28,650 nucleotides of DNA from Pseudomonadota bacterium. Lineage in GTDB: Bacteria; Pseudomonadota; Gammaproteobacteria; Steroidobacterales; Steroidobacteraceae. The stretch covers positions 1-28,650 of the forward strand of contig JAEYXD010000244.1 in NCBI GenBank assembly GCA_023428645.1. The letters run 5' to 3'. The notes beneath the pieces were generated by a model. The model was not told the origin of the DNA and did no database searches. It saw nothing but the letters and a program-made list of their open reading frames with translations. Position 1 is the stretch's first letter. Each line of letters begins with the position of its first letter. This document shows positions 1 through 8,132 of this stretch, piece after piece. Made by a program: the position numbers and the translations under genes.

Positions 1-564
1 GTCGTCATCGGCACCTCGCTCGGCGGTGTCATGGCGATGCTCATGGCGAGCATGCGGCCGCGCCAACTGGCGGGTGTCGTGTTGAACGACGTCGGGCCGG
101 AACTCGAGATGCTCGGCGCGCGACGCATTCAAAGCTACATCGGAACGGTGCAGGACGTCGGCAGCTGGGACGAGGCGACGGCGCTCGTCAAACACACGTT
201 TCGTGCCGTCTACCCGGACCTTACGGACGAGCGTTGGAGCGAGTTCGCGCGCAACTCCTTCTGTGCCGCCGCCGACGGTCGAATTCGGCTCGACTACGAT
301 GCGAAGATCGCGGAGATCATGCGGCTGCTGCCTTTCGGCGTGATGCCGCCCATGTGGTACGCCTATGCGTCGCTGCGGTCGATCCCGACGCTCGCCGTGC
401 GCGGCGAGTTGTCCGACTTGCTCTCGGAGCGCGTGTTCGAGCGCATGCAGCGGGAAAAGCCCGACCTCGTACGCCTGAGCGTGCCGAACCGCGGTCATGC
501 GCCGCTGTTGCACGAACCGAGCTGTCAGAACGTCATCGACACGTTCCTCGCCACATTGCCGTAA
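1..564 (+). CDS. alpha/beta hydrolase, 3' part (5' end outside window)
   Basis: The reading frame is open from the first base, so the gene begins before the window. The visible 187 residues start at the nucleophile elbow (GTSLGG, Ser codon at 16-18), followed by a helical lid region. The probable catalytic Asp lies in GELSD (codon 415-417) and the catalytic His in NRGHAPLLHEP (codon 496-498). This order of Ser, Asp and His is that of the alpha/beta-hydrolase fold (Abhydrolase_1/6 type). No signal peptide can be judged because the N-terminus is missing. The substrate cannot be told from sequence. The gene ends with TAA and is separated by about 120 bases from the next gene, so cotranscription is uncertain. 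Confidence 0.85.
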   Translation, partial: VVIGTSLGGVMAMLMASMRPRQLAGVVLNDVGPELEMLGARRIQSYIGTVQDVGSWDEATALVKHTFRAVYPDLTDERWSEFARNSFCAAADGRIRLDYDAKIAEIMRLLPFGVMPPMWYAYASLRSIPTLAVRGELSDLLSERVFERMQREKPDLVRLSVPNRGHAPLLHEPSCQNVIDTFLATLP

Positions 565-687
565 GTCCGATGATCGGTGGGGGCCTTAGGAACTCGGCCC
601 TTGCTCCCTGGTCTGTGGCTGCGGGGCGTCGCGTCGGCGTAGACGCACGGCGCAAGATCCGCCAGAGTTTGCGTTCTTATCGAATCC

Positions 688-2763
688 ATGTGGTCTAACA
701 TGTCACTGAAGGCCTGTTGCTCATCGATCGTCGCTATCACCGTGCTTACCGGGTGTGCAAAAAGTGAGTCTCCCGCGCCGTCCCAGCAGGCGCCGACGCC
801 GCCGGCGCTGCAGTCGGGCGTCATCCTCGAGAATCTCGATCGCTCCGTGCGCCCGCAGGACGATTTCTATCGCTTCGTGAACGGCAACTGGCTGGCGGTC
901 ACGCAGATCCCCGCCGACCGCTCGAACTACGGCGCATTCACGCTGTTGCAGGAGCAGGCCGAGCGCGATCTGCACGTGATCCTCGAAGAGGCCGCGAAGC
1001 AGGGCGCGGCGCCGGGCTCGGACACGCAGAAGATCGGTGATTTCTACGCCAGCTTCATGGACGAGGCGGGGATCGAATCGCGCGGCCTGACGCCCCTGAG
1101 CGACGAGCTCACGCGCATCGATCAGATCGCCTCGCGGCAAGACCTCGCGCGCTACATGGGCGAGGCTCAGCGGCTCGGCGTCGCGCATCCGTTCGCGTTC
1201 TTCATCGCCGTGAACGAAAAGAAATCGACGGAGTACATCGCTTCCGTCTACCAGAGCGGCTTGGGAATGCCCGACCGCGACTATTACCTGTCGAACGACA
1301 AGCGTCTGAAGGAAGTGCGCGAGAAGTACCTTGCCTACATCAAGGACATTCTCGAGGCCGCGGGGACGCCCGATGCCGCGGACGCGGCCAAGCGCATTCT
1401 CGCGCTCGAGACGCGGTTCGCGAAGGCGCACTGGACGCGCGTCCAGAACCGCGACGCCGAGAAGACCTACAACCGCTACGAGCTCGACGCGCTCGCCAAG
1501 CTCACGCCCGCGATCGATTGGCGGGAGTTCTTCATCGGCGTGGTCGCGCCGCTCGAGAAGGTGCAGGCGCTGAACGTCACACAGCCGAGCTACTTCGAGG
1601 CGCTGAGCAAGGCCGTCCAGGAAGTGCCGCTCGAGGATTGGCGGGCGTACTTCCGCTACAAGATGCTGAGCACCTACGCGCCGGCGCTGCCGCAGCGGTT
1701 CGTGCAGCTGAATTTCGAGTTCATGGACCGCACCGTGTCAGGCGTTCCGGAGCTGAAGCCGCGCTGGAAACGCGGCGTGGATACCGTCGAGGCGTCGATC
1801 GGCGATCTGGTCGGCAAGGTGTATGTCGAACGCCATTTCAGTCCGGCGGCGAAGCAGCGCATGGACGAGCTCGTCGCGAATCTGAAGCGCGCCTTCGCGC
1901 AAGGCATCGACGAACTCGAATGGATGACGCCCGCGACCAAGCAGAAGGCGCACGCGAAGCTCGCGTCGTTCACGACGAAGATCGGCTACCCGGAAAAGTG
2001 GCGGGATTGGTCGAAGCTCGAAGTGAAGCGCGACGACCTGATCGGCAACGAGCAGCGCGCGGTCGCCGTCGCGCTGGATCGCGACATCGCGAAGCTCGGC
2101 GGACCGATCGATCGCACCGAGTGGTTCATGACGCCGCAGACGGTGAACGCGTACTACAACCCGCCGACGAACGAGATCGTCTTCCCCGCCGCGATCCTCC
2201 AGCCGCCGTTCTTCGATGTCGCGGCGGAAGATGCGGTCAACTACGGCGGAATCGGCGCGGTCATCGGCCACGAGATCAGCCACGGCTTCGACGATCAAGG
2301 CCGTCGCTACGACGGCGCGGGCAATCTCAACGACTGGTGGGCGAAGGAAGACGATGTCGAATTCAACCGCCGCACGAAGCAGCTCGGCGCGCAATACGCC
2401 GCCATGAGCCCGCTGCCCGGTCTGCACGTCAACGGCGATCTCACGATGGGCGAGAACATCGCCGATGTCGCTGGCGTCGCGATGGCATATCGCGCCTATC
2501 AGCTCGCGCTCGATGGCAAGGAAGCGCCGGTCATCGACGGCTTCACCGGCGATCAGCGCTTCTTCATCGGCTGGGCGCAGGTATGGGCGCGCAAGTATCG
2601 GGACGACGAGCTGCGCCGGCGCCTGCTCACCGATCCGCACAGCCCGAGCGAATATCGCACGAACGTGGTGCTCACGAATCAACCGGCCTTCGCCCGCGCC
2701 TTCGAGGTCGAGCCGAAGGACAAGATGTTCCGGCCGGACGCGGAGCGCGTCAGAATCTGGTGA
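688..2763 (+). CDS. M13 family zinc metallopeptidase, lipoprotein (neprilysin/PepO-like)
   Basis: A 691-residue M13 (neprilysin/endothelin-converting enzyme) oligopeptidase, full length for the family. The zinc site is clear: HEISH at residues 528-532 gives two His ligands and the catalytic Glu, and ENIADVAG at 589-596 gives the third ligand Glu589. The substrate-binding NAYYNPPTNEI segment and the C-terminal block (YRTN, then KDKMFRP) are typical of M13. The N-terminus carries a lipoprotein signal with lipobox LTGC (Cys23), so the enzyme is probably anchored in the envelope and faces the periplasm, where it would cleave small peptides. Start choice is open: ATG 688 and ATG 700 both lead into the signal peptide and neither has a good Shine-Dalgarno sequence. 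It stands alone between a hydrolase and lemA. Confidence 0.95.
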   Translation: MWSNMSLKACCSSIVAITVLTGCAKSESPAPSQQAPTPPALQSGVILENLDRSVRPQDDFYRFVNGNWLAVTQIPADRSNYGAFTLLQEQAERDLHVILEEAAKQGAAPGSDTQKIGDFYASFMDEAGIESRGLTPLSDELTRIDQIASRQDLARYMGEAQRLGVAHPFAFFIAVNEKKSTEYIASVYQSGLGMPDRDYYLSNDKRLKEVREKYLAYIKDILEAAGTPDAADAAKRILALETRFAKAHWTRVQNRDAEKTYNRYELDALAKLTPAIDWREFFIGVVAPLEKVQALNVTQPSYFEALSKAVQEVPLEDWRAYFRYKMLSTYAPALPQRFVQLNFEFMDRTVSGVPELKPRWKRGVDTVEASIGDLVGKVYVERHFSPAAKQRMDELVANLKRAFAQGIDELEWMTPATKQKAHAKLASFTTKIGYPEKWRDWSKLEVKRDDLIGNEQRAVAVALDRDIAKLGGPIDRTEWFMTPQTVNAYYNPPTNEIVFPAAILQPPFFDVAAEDAVNYGGIGAVIGHEISHGFDDQGRRYDGAGNLNDWWAKEDDVEFNRRTKQLGAQYAAMSPLPGLHVNGDLTMGENIADVAGVAMAYRAYQLALDGKEAPVIDGFTGDQRFFIGWAQVWARKYRDDELRRRLLTDPHSPSEYRTNVVLTNQPAFARAFEVEPKDKMFRPDAERVRIW

Positions 2764-2810
2764 GCGGCGAGGCATCTGATTCAGGCATGTAGCCATTGAG
2801 CATGACTCCG

Positions 2811-2839
2811 GCGCGTCACCGGAATTCACCGGTGCGCGC
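2811..2839 (+). other. GC-rich hairpin between the M13 peptidase and lemA
   Basis: GCGCG-T-CACCGG (2811-2822) pairs with CCGGTGCGCGC (2829-2839) around the loop AATTCA, giving an 11-bp stem with one bulged T. No T-run follows, so it is not a classical intrinsic terminator. It may act as a transcript 3' end for the peptidase or as a pause or processing site before lemA. Confidence 0.4.
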
Positions 2840-2864
2840 TGGAACCGACCGCCCCCCTGTCGCG

Positions 2865-2870
2865 TACACT
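2865..2870 (+). promoter_or_regulatory. possible -10 element for lemA operon
   Basis: TACACT sits 36 bases before the lemA start codon, after the hairpin, and matches four of six positions of the sigma-70 -10 consensus. No convincing -35 box lies 16-18 bases upstream. The assignment rests on position and is weak. Confidence 0.25.
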
Positions 2871-2905
2871 GTGCTCGTTGCGCCTACACAGAAAGAGGAT
2901 CAGTC

Positions 2906-3526
2906 ATGTATGCGTTGCGGTTCGTCGCGATTCTGATGTTCGCCGCCATGCTCGGCGGCTGCGGTTACAACACCCTGCAGACGCAGGACGAGCAAGTGAA
3001 GTCGGCCTGGTCGGAAGTGCTGAATCAGTATCAGCGCCGCGCGGATCTCGTGCCGAATCTCGTGAACACCGTGAAGGGCGCGGTGCAGGCGGAGCAGGAC
3101 ATCCTCGATAGCGTCGTCAACGCGCGCGCGAAGGCGACCTCCATCCAGGCGACGCCCGAGCTGATCGAGAACCCCGCGGCGTTCCAGCAGTGGCAGCAAG
3201 CGCAAGGCGAACTGAGTTCCGCGCTGTCGCGCTTGATGGTGGTCGTCGAGCGCTATCCGGATCTCAAGTCGATTTCGGGCTTCCAGGATTTGCGAGCGCA
3301 GCTCGAAGGCACGGAAAACCGGATCGCGGTCGCACGCAAGCGCTACATCGATGCGGTGCAGGCGTACAACGTCACGGTGCGCCGGTTCCCGACGAATCTC
3401 ACGGCGAAGATGTTCGGTCACGACGTGAAGGCGAACTTCACGGTCGAGAACGAGCGTGAAATCTCGCGGCCGCCCACGGTCGATTTCGGCACACCTGATA
3501 CGCCGGCCCCGAACCCGAATCCATGA
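2906..3526 (+). CDS. lemA: LemA family lipoprotein
   Basis: A 206-residue LemA-family protein. The N-terminal segment has a lipobox (LGGC, Cys19) instead of the plain transmembrane helix of many LemA proteins. The conserved LemA core follows: AWSEVLNQYQRRADLVPNLVNTVKG, then coiled-coil-like helices and the YNVTVRRFPTNLTAKMFG signature near residues 155-172. The tail is short and Pro/Asn rich. LemA proteins are envelope proteins of unsettled function that often travel with TPM-domain proteins, as here. AAAGAGGA at 2891-2898 is a good ribosome site for ATG 2906. The stop codon overlaps the next start (ATGA at 3523-3526), indicating translational coupling with the TPM gene. Confidence 0.95.
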   Translation: MYALRFVAILMFAAMLGGCGYNTLQTQDEQVKSAWSEVLNQYQRRADLVPNLVNTVKGAVQAEQDILDSVVNARAKATSIQATPELIENPAAFQQWQQAQGELSSALSRLMVVVERYPDLKSISGFQDLRAQLEGTENRIAVARKRYIDAVQAYNVTVRRFPTNLTAKMFGHDVKANFTVENEREISRPPTVDFGTPDTPAPNPNP

Positions 3527-4455
3527 ACCAGGTTGCCACCTGCGCTCTCTCTCCCGCGCGGCGGGAGAGAGTCGGGGGAGGGAGCCTCTGCATCGCCCTT
3601 CTGTTGCTGTTCTTCGCAGCCGCTGCTGCGTTCGCGCAAGTCCCGATCCCCGAGCTGCGCTCGCCCGTCACCGATCTCACGGGCACCCTCACCCAGCAGC
3701 AAACGCAGGCATTGGACCAGAAGCTGCGCGCTTTCGAGCAGCGCAAGGGTAGTCAGATTGCCGTGCTGATCGTGCCCACGACGGAGCCGGAAACGATCGA
3801 GCAGTATTCGATGCGGGTCGTGGAGGCGTGGCGGCTCGGCCGTCGCGGCGTCGACGATGGCGTGCTGCTGCTCGTCGCGAAAGACGATCGCGCCGTGCGC
3901 ATCGAGGTGGCCTACGGGCTGGAGGGCGCGCTGCCCGACGTGATCGCGAATCGCATCGTCCAACAGGTGGTCGTGCCGCGGTTTCGCGAAGGGCAGTTCT
4001 ATGGGGGCATCGATGCCGCGATCGATCGCATCATCGCCGTGCTCGACGGCGAGCCATTACCGGAGCCGACGCGGCGTGCGCCGAACGCTGGCGAGGGAAT
4101 CGGCAATGTCTTGCCGCTGTTCCTGATGGTGCTCTTCGTCGGCAGCGGCATCTTGCGGCGCATGCTCGGCGGCTTCGGCGGTGCGGCGGCGATGGGCGGT
4201 GTCGCGGGGGTGCTCGTCTGGCTGCTGACGGGCGTGATGGTGATTTCGGCGGGCGCGGCCATTCTCGCGTTTCTGTTCACGTTGATGGGTGGCGGCGGCA
4301 GCGGCCCGCGCGGCGGCTGGACGGGGCGGCGTCGCGGCGGCTATGGCGGCTATTGGGGCGGCGGCGGTTTTGGCGGCGGCTTCGGTGGCGGAGGTGGCGG
4401 CTGGAGCGGAGGCGGCGGCGGCTTCGGCGGCGGCGGTGCTTCCGGCCGCTGGTAA
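3523..4455 (+). CDS. TPM-domain membrane protein with glycine-rich tail (YgcG family)
   Basis: A 310-residue YgcG/TPM-domain (Repair_PSII_Psb32) protein. A signal peptide (hydrophobic core about residues 24-38, cleavage after AFA) precedes the TPM domain at about residues 45-170, with DLTGTLT, SQIAVLIVPTT, DDGVLLLVAKDDR and RIEVAYGLEG. Two hydrophobic segments follow (about 196-215 and 224-258), then a tail of nearly pure Gly with Trp/Tyr/Phe ending in GGGASGRW, typical of this family. The start overlaps the lemA stop. The first 20 codons include an 11-bp inverted repeat that belongs to a repeat family found elsewhere in the window, so the charged n-region of the signal peptide (ARRERVGGG) appears repeat-derived. 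No ATG or GTG start lies between it and the hydrophobic core. Confidence 0.92.
   Translation: MNQVATCALSPARRERVGGGSLCIALLLLFFAAAAAFAQVPIPELRSPVTDLTGTLTQQQTQALDQKLRAFEQRKGSQIAVLIVPTTEPETIEQYSMRVVEAWRLGRRGVDDGVLLLVAKDDRAVRIEVAYGLEGALPDVIANRIVQQVVVPRFREGQFYGGIDAAIDRIIAVLDGEPLPEPTRRAPNAGEGIGNVLPLFLMVLFVGSGILRRMLGGFGGAAAMGGVAGVLVWLLTGVMVISAGAAILAFLFTLMGGGGSGPRGGWTGRRRGGYGGYWGGGGFGGGFGGGGGGWSGGGGGFGGGGASGRW
3547..3588 (+). repeat. REP-like palindromic repeat inside a coding 5' end
   Basis: CTCTCTCCCGC (3547-3557) and GCGGGAGAGAG (3561-3571) form an 11-bp perfect stem with a GCG loop, followed by a G-rich tail (TCGGGGGAGGG). Related hairpin plus G-rich tail arrangements occur at 23212-23245 and, shorter, at 25507-25523. 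The copy is read in frame as part of the TPM protein's N-terminus. Confidence 0.7.
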
Positions 4456-4470
4456 GGAGCACGAGGCACC

Positions 4471-4962
4471 ATGAACATTGGCCGCGCATTGCGTCATCTT
4501 GCGACCCCGAGTTGGGTCGTCTCGAATGCCTTCACGCATGAAGCGCTCGCGCAGATCGAAGCCGAGATCGCCGCGACGGAGCGCTTGCACGGCGGCGAGA
4601 TCCGCTTCGCCGTCGAGGGCAATCTGACCGCGCGCGAACTATGGCGGGGCGAAAGCGCCCGCGAACGTGCGCTCGAGATTTTCGCTCAGCTCGGTGTGTG
4701 GGATACCGAAGCGAACAACGGCGTGCTGATCTATCTGCTGTGGGCCGATCACGATGTCGAGATCATCGCGGATCGCGGCTACAACGGGAAAGTCACGAAC
4801 GACGAGTGGGCCGCCGTGTGCAAGGGCATGGAGGTGCGCTTCGCGGCGCACGATCCGGTCGGCGCGATCGTGCGCGGTGTGCGAGCGGTCGGCGCGCTGA
4901 TCGCGCGTCACTTTCCTGCGACGGATCGGAACGAGTTGCCTGATCGGCCAGTTGTGTTGTGA
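4471..4962 (+). CDS. second TPM-domain protein, no signal peptide
   Basis: A 163-residue TPM-domain protein without signal peptide or obvious membrane span. Recognisable TPM features are HGGEIRFAVEG at about residues 40-50, the helix RERALEIFAQLGVWDTEANNGVLIYLL (which contains the conserved NNGVLIYL), and HDVEIIADRGYNGK. It is the small standalone form of the domain that commonly follows the secreted, Gly-tailed form in LemA-TPM-TPM clusters. GGAGCACGAG just before ATG 4471 is a usable ribosome site. The 15-base gap from the upstream TPM gene implies one transcript. Its molecular activity is unknown; the family name refers to phosphatase-like proteins, but no activity should be assumed here. 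Confidence 0.9.
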   Translation: MNIGRALRHLATPSWVVSNAFTHEALAQIEAEIAATERLHGGEIRFAVEGNLTARELWRGESARERALEIFAQLGVWDTEANNGVLIYLLWADHDVEIIADRGYNGKVTNDEWAAVCKGMEVRFAAHDPVGAIVRGVRAVGALIARHFPATDRNELPDRPVVL

Positions 4963-5004
4963 GCCGACTGCCTACGCCGCGGCACATCGAAGGAGTCTCA
5001 ACGC

Positions 5005-6396
5005 GTGATCCAAGCGGATGCTTCAGGTAATAATCGGGCCATGAGAACAATCGCCCAGCGCTCGGTCGCTTTTGCTTTCGCTTTCGTTCTGGTCGGCTGT
5101 CAAAGCCTGTCTCGCAAACCCGAGCCGGTCGTCGAGGCGCCGCCGCCGCCGCGACCGGTGCATGCGCCGCTCGCGACGCACACGTTCCAGTTCGATCCGG
5201 AAGTCGACGACGTCGTCGGCGAGATGCAAGTCACGAAGGTGCAGGGCGAGGACACGTTCTCCGACATCGCGCGTCGCTTCAATCTCGGCTACGAAGAACT
5301 CGTCCGGGCGAATCCCGGTATCGATCCCTGGCTGCCGGGCGAAGGCCGCGAGATCGTGCTGCCGACGCAGTTCGTGCTGCCGAAGGCGCCGCGCGAAGGG
5401 CTCGTGATCAATCTCGCGCAGCTGCGTGTGTTCTATTTCCCGAAGCGCGAAAAGGGCGAGCTGCAAACGGTCATTACGCACCCGATCGGCATCGGCAAGG
5501 TCGGCTGGTCGACGCCGGAAGGCACGACGAAAGTGACGGGCAAGCAAAAGAATCCAACGTGGGTGCCGCCCGCGTCGGTGCGCAAGGAGCATCGCGAAGC
5601 CGGAGATCCGCTGCCCGCGCGTGTGCCGCCGGGTCCGGACAATCCGCTCGGCGCCTTCAAGATGACGCTCGGCTGGCCGAGCTATCTGATCCACGGCACG
5701 AACAAGCCCTATGGGGTGGGCATGCGCTCGAGCCACGGCTGCATTCGCTTCTATCCCGAGGACATCGCCGAGCTGTACGGCGACATCAAGGTCGGCACGA
5801 AGGTTACGGTCGTGAATCAGCCGTTCGTGTTCGGCTGGCACAAGGACGCACTCTTCGTTCAGGCGTTTCCGGTCCTCGAGGACGACAAGCGCGAGCACCC
5901 CCAGGCGGCCGATGCGCTGCTCAACGTCGCGATCACCGATGCGATGTGGCAGAAGGTGAAGCAGCACGACGCCACGATCGATCTGGAATTGGTGAGCGCC
6001 ATGGTCGCGAAGCCGCGCGGCATCGCGGTGCCGGTGTCGAAGCAGGGCCTGACGATCGACGAGTTCATCTTCGCCGCACGGCACGTCGAAAATCGCTTGC
6101 CCGAGGGCGCGAACTGGAACGGCAAGGAAGAGCTGCTCGTCTCCGCCGAGGAGTATGAAGCCGCGCGCACCGGCGCGAAGCCGGCCGCGAAGAAGTCAGC
6201 GCCTGCCAAGAAAACCACGGTCGCGGAACAGCAGCCGACGAACAGCGGTGCGAAAGCGCCGGGTTCGGCGCAGTCGCCGCAACGAGCGAACGACTCGCAG
6301 AAGCCAGCCGCGGCGCCCGCGAAGCCCGCCGTGAAGCCCGTTGCCACGACCGTTAACACCGGTGCTGCGGGCGCAACGCCGAAGGGCTCGCGCTAG
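5005..6396 (+). CDS. L,D-transpeptidase (YkuD) lipoprotein with LysM-like domain
   Basis: A 463-residue protein of the ErfK/YbiS/YcfS/YnhG class. Order of parts: lipoprotein signal (LVGC, Cys32 from the GTG start), a proline-rich spacer, a LysM-like peptidoglycan-binding segment (about 76-120), a YkuD catalytic domain (about 133-275) and an Ala/Lys/Pro-rich low-complexity tail. The catalytic motif is present: His230 in IHGT and SHGC at 243-246 with nucleophile Cys246. Such enzymes make 3-3 cross-links in peptidoglycan or attach lipoproteins to it. AAGGAG (4990-4995) stands nine bases before GTG 5005 and supports that start. ATG 5041 would give a more standard lipoprotein signal but has only a weak ribosome site. 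It is probably outer-membrane anchored. Confidence 0.93.
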   Translation: MIQADASGNNRAMRTIAQRSVAFAFAFVLVGCQSLSRKPEPVVEAPPPPRPVHAPLATHTFQFDPEVDDVVGEMQVTKVQGEDTFSDIARRFNLGYEELVRANPGIDPWLPGEGREIVLPTQFVLPKAPREGLVINLAQLRVFYFPKREKGELQTVITHPIGIGKVGWSTPEGTTKVTGKQKNPTWVPPASVRKEHREAGDPLPARVPPGPDNPLGAFKMTLGWPSYLIHGTNKPYGVGMRSSHGCIRFYPEDIAELYGDIKVGTKVTVVNQPFVFGWHKDALFVQAFPVLEDDKREHPQAADALLNVAITDAMWQKVKQHDATIDLELVSAMVAKPRGIAVPVSKQGLTIDEFIFAARHVENRLPEGANWNGKEELLVSAEEYEAARTGAKPAAKKSAPAKKTTVAEQQPTNSGAKAPGSAQSPQRANDSQKPAAAPAKPAVKPVATTVNTGAAGATPKGSR

Positions 6397-6463
6397 CGCG
6401 CATGCCGTGCCTTGGCGCCGCCGCCGACATTGACCTCGCCATGCGGCGGTCGGGCGGCGCCAC

Positions 6464-7159
6464 ATGATTCCGCTTCGCGACGACAACCCTCCCGGCATCA
6501 AACCCATCGTCACGATCACATTGATCGTGATCTGCGTGGTCGTGTTCCTGTGGCAGTTCTCGCTCGGCCCGAATGCCGGCGAACGCGCGATCTACGCCCT
6601 CGGTGTCATCCCCGCTGTATTGCTCGGCGGCCAGCAACTGCCGCCTGACCTGCAGGTCGTGCCGTCGAGCGTCACGGTGCTGACGTCGATGTTCATGCAT
6701 GGAGGCTGGATGCACCTGATCGGCAACCTGCTGTATCTCTGGATCTTCGGCGACAACGTCGAAGACAGCATGGGTCACGGTCGCTTTCTCGTGTTCTACC
6801 TTCTCTGCGGCATCGCCGCCGCGCTCGCGCAGGCCGTTCCGGAACCCAATTCGCAAATCCCGATGGTCGGCGCGAGCGGAGCAATCTCCGGCGTGCTCGG
6901 CGCGTATCTGCTGTTACATCCGCACGCGCGCGTCTTGGTCGTCGTCCCGCTCGGTTTCATTCTGCACACGGTGCGATTGCCCGCGGGGCTCGTGCTCGTG
7001 CTGTGGTTCGGCCTGCAGTTGTTCAGCAACCTCATGACGCAGCCGGGGCAGGGAGGTGTGGCCTTCCGTGCGCACATCGGCGGATTCATCGCGGGACTGT
7101 TGCTCGTAGGCGTTTTCAAGAAGCGCAACGTGCGGCTGTTCGCGCCGGCACGCTATTGA
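6464..7159 (+). CDS. rhomboid family intramembrane serine protease
   Basis: A 231-residue rhomboid protease with about six membrane helices. The catalytic dyad is visible: Ser138 in GASGAISG and His204 in AHIGG. The conserved HLIGN (His84, Asn88) supplies the oxyanion-hole residues in the same HxxxN spacing as GlpG. There is no cytosolic N-terminal domain, only the short MIPLRDDNP segment common in this subfamily. It would cleave membrane-embedded substrates, which are unknown here. The gene follows the L,D-transpeptidase by 67 bases on the same strand. No good Shine-Dalgarno sequence precedes the ATG. Confidence 0.95.
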   Translation: MIPLRDDNPPGIKPIVTITLIVICVVVFLWQFSLGPNAGERAIYALGVIPAVLLGGQQLPPDLQVVPSSVTVLTSMFMHGGWMHLIGNLLYLWIFGDNVEDSMGHGRFLVFYLLCGIAAALAQAVPEPNSQIPMVGASGAISGVLGAYLLLHPHARVLVVVPLGFILHTVRLPAGLVLVLWFGLQLFSNLMTQPGQGGVAFRAHIGGFIAGLLLVGVFKKRNVRLFAPARY

Positions 7160-7269
7160 GCGGTGGGGTCGCTCGCTCAACATCTGTCGATGGACCGCCG
7201 AGCCGTCGGGAACGGAACGAACATCCGGGAGTTTGCTTAGTCACCGGAAACACGGCGGCGGGAGTCAGC

Positions 7270-8112
7270 ATGCGCTTAGGCGGACGACGCACGAGTTCGA
7301 ACGTCGAGGATCGCCGCGGCATTCGCGTCGGCCGCGCAGGGGGCATTGGCCTCGGGACCGTCGTGCTCGCGCTGCTCGCCGCGTACTTCGGCGTCGATCC
7401 CGGGGTCGTGCTGCAGAACGCGCAGCAGTCCGGCAGCATCGAAGAGCAGCAGGTCCCGTATGAAGAGTCCGCGAGCGAGGCGAACGCACGCGAGCTCGTG
7501 TCGGTCGTCCTCGCGGACACCGAGGATACCTGGGGTGAGATTTTCGCCTCCGCCGGGCGCACCTACGAACAGCCCAAGCTCGTGTTGTTCTCGCAAGCGG
7601 TGCAAACCGCGTGCGGGATCGGGCAATCCGCCTCGGGCCCGTTCTATTGTCCCGCCGACCACAAGGTCTATATCGATCTCACGTTCTACGACGAGCTGCA
7701 GCGGCGCTTCGGCGCGCCTGGCGATTTTGCGCAGGCCTATGTGATTGCGCACGAGGTCGGCCATCACGTGCAGACGCTGCTCGGCATCTCCGAGCGCACG
7801 CTCGCCGCCCGCCGCGGCTCGAGCGAGGCGGAGGCGAACGCGCTGTCAGTCCGCCAGGAGCTGCAGGCGGATTGCTTCGCGGGCTTGTGGGCGCACAACG
7901 CCGAGCGGTCGCGTCCCTTCCTGGAAGCGGGCGACATCGAAGAAGGCCTCAATGCCGCGAGCGCGATCGGCGACGATCGCCTGACACAAGGCCGCGCGCC
8001 GCCCGAATCGTTCACGCATGGCACCTCCGAGCAGCGCGTGCGCTGGTTCAAGCGCGGCCTCGAAACGGGCTCGATGGAGGCATGCGATACGTTCGGTGCT
8101 CGCAATCTCTAG
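7270..8112 (+). CDS. YpfJ-type neutral zinc metallopeptidase
   Basis: A 280-residue member of the putative neutral zinc metallopeptidase family (Pfam Zn_peptidase, E. coli YpfJ). It has an N-terminal basic segment (MRLGGRRTSSN), one membrane helix at about residues 23-41, and a periplasmic domain with the zinc-binding HEVGHH beginning at His161, followed by RQELQADCFAGLW with the probable third ligand Glu. The C-terminal THGTSEQRVRWF block is also characteristic. Length matches the family. The start at ATG 7270 is preferred over farther upstream codons because GGGAG precedes it at about 7259 and it matches the family N-terminus. Its substrate is unknown. Confidence 0.95.
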   Translation: MRLGGRRTSSNVEDRRGIRVGRAGGIGLGTVVLALLAAYFGVDPGVVLQNAQQSGSIEEQQVPYEESASEANARELVSVVLADTEDTWGEIFASAGRTYEQPKLVLFSQAVQTACGIGQSASGPFYCPADHKVYIDLTFYDELQRRFGAPGDFAQAYVIAHEVGHHVQTLLGISERTLAARRGSSEAEANALSVRQELQADCFAGLWAHNAERSRPFLEAGDIEEGLNAASAIGDDRLTQGRAPPESFTHGTSEQRVRWFKRGLETGSMEACDTFGARNL

Positions 8113-8132
8113 CGCGCGCTCGCGCGCGCGGG

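Noticed and set aside
581..600. Terminator after the alpha/beta hydrolase
   Set aside because: GGGCC-TTAGGAACTC-GGCCC has only five pairs and is followed by just two T, too weak to list.
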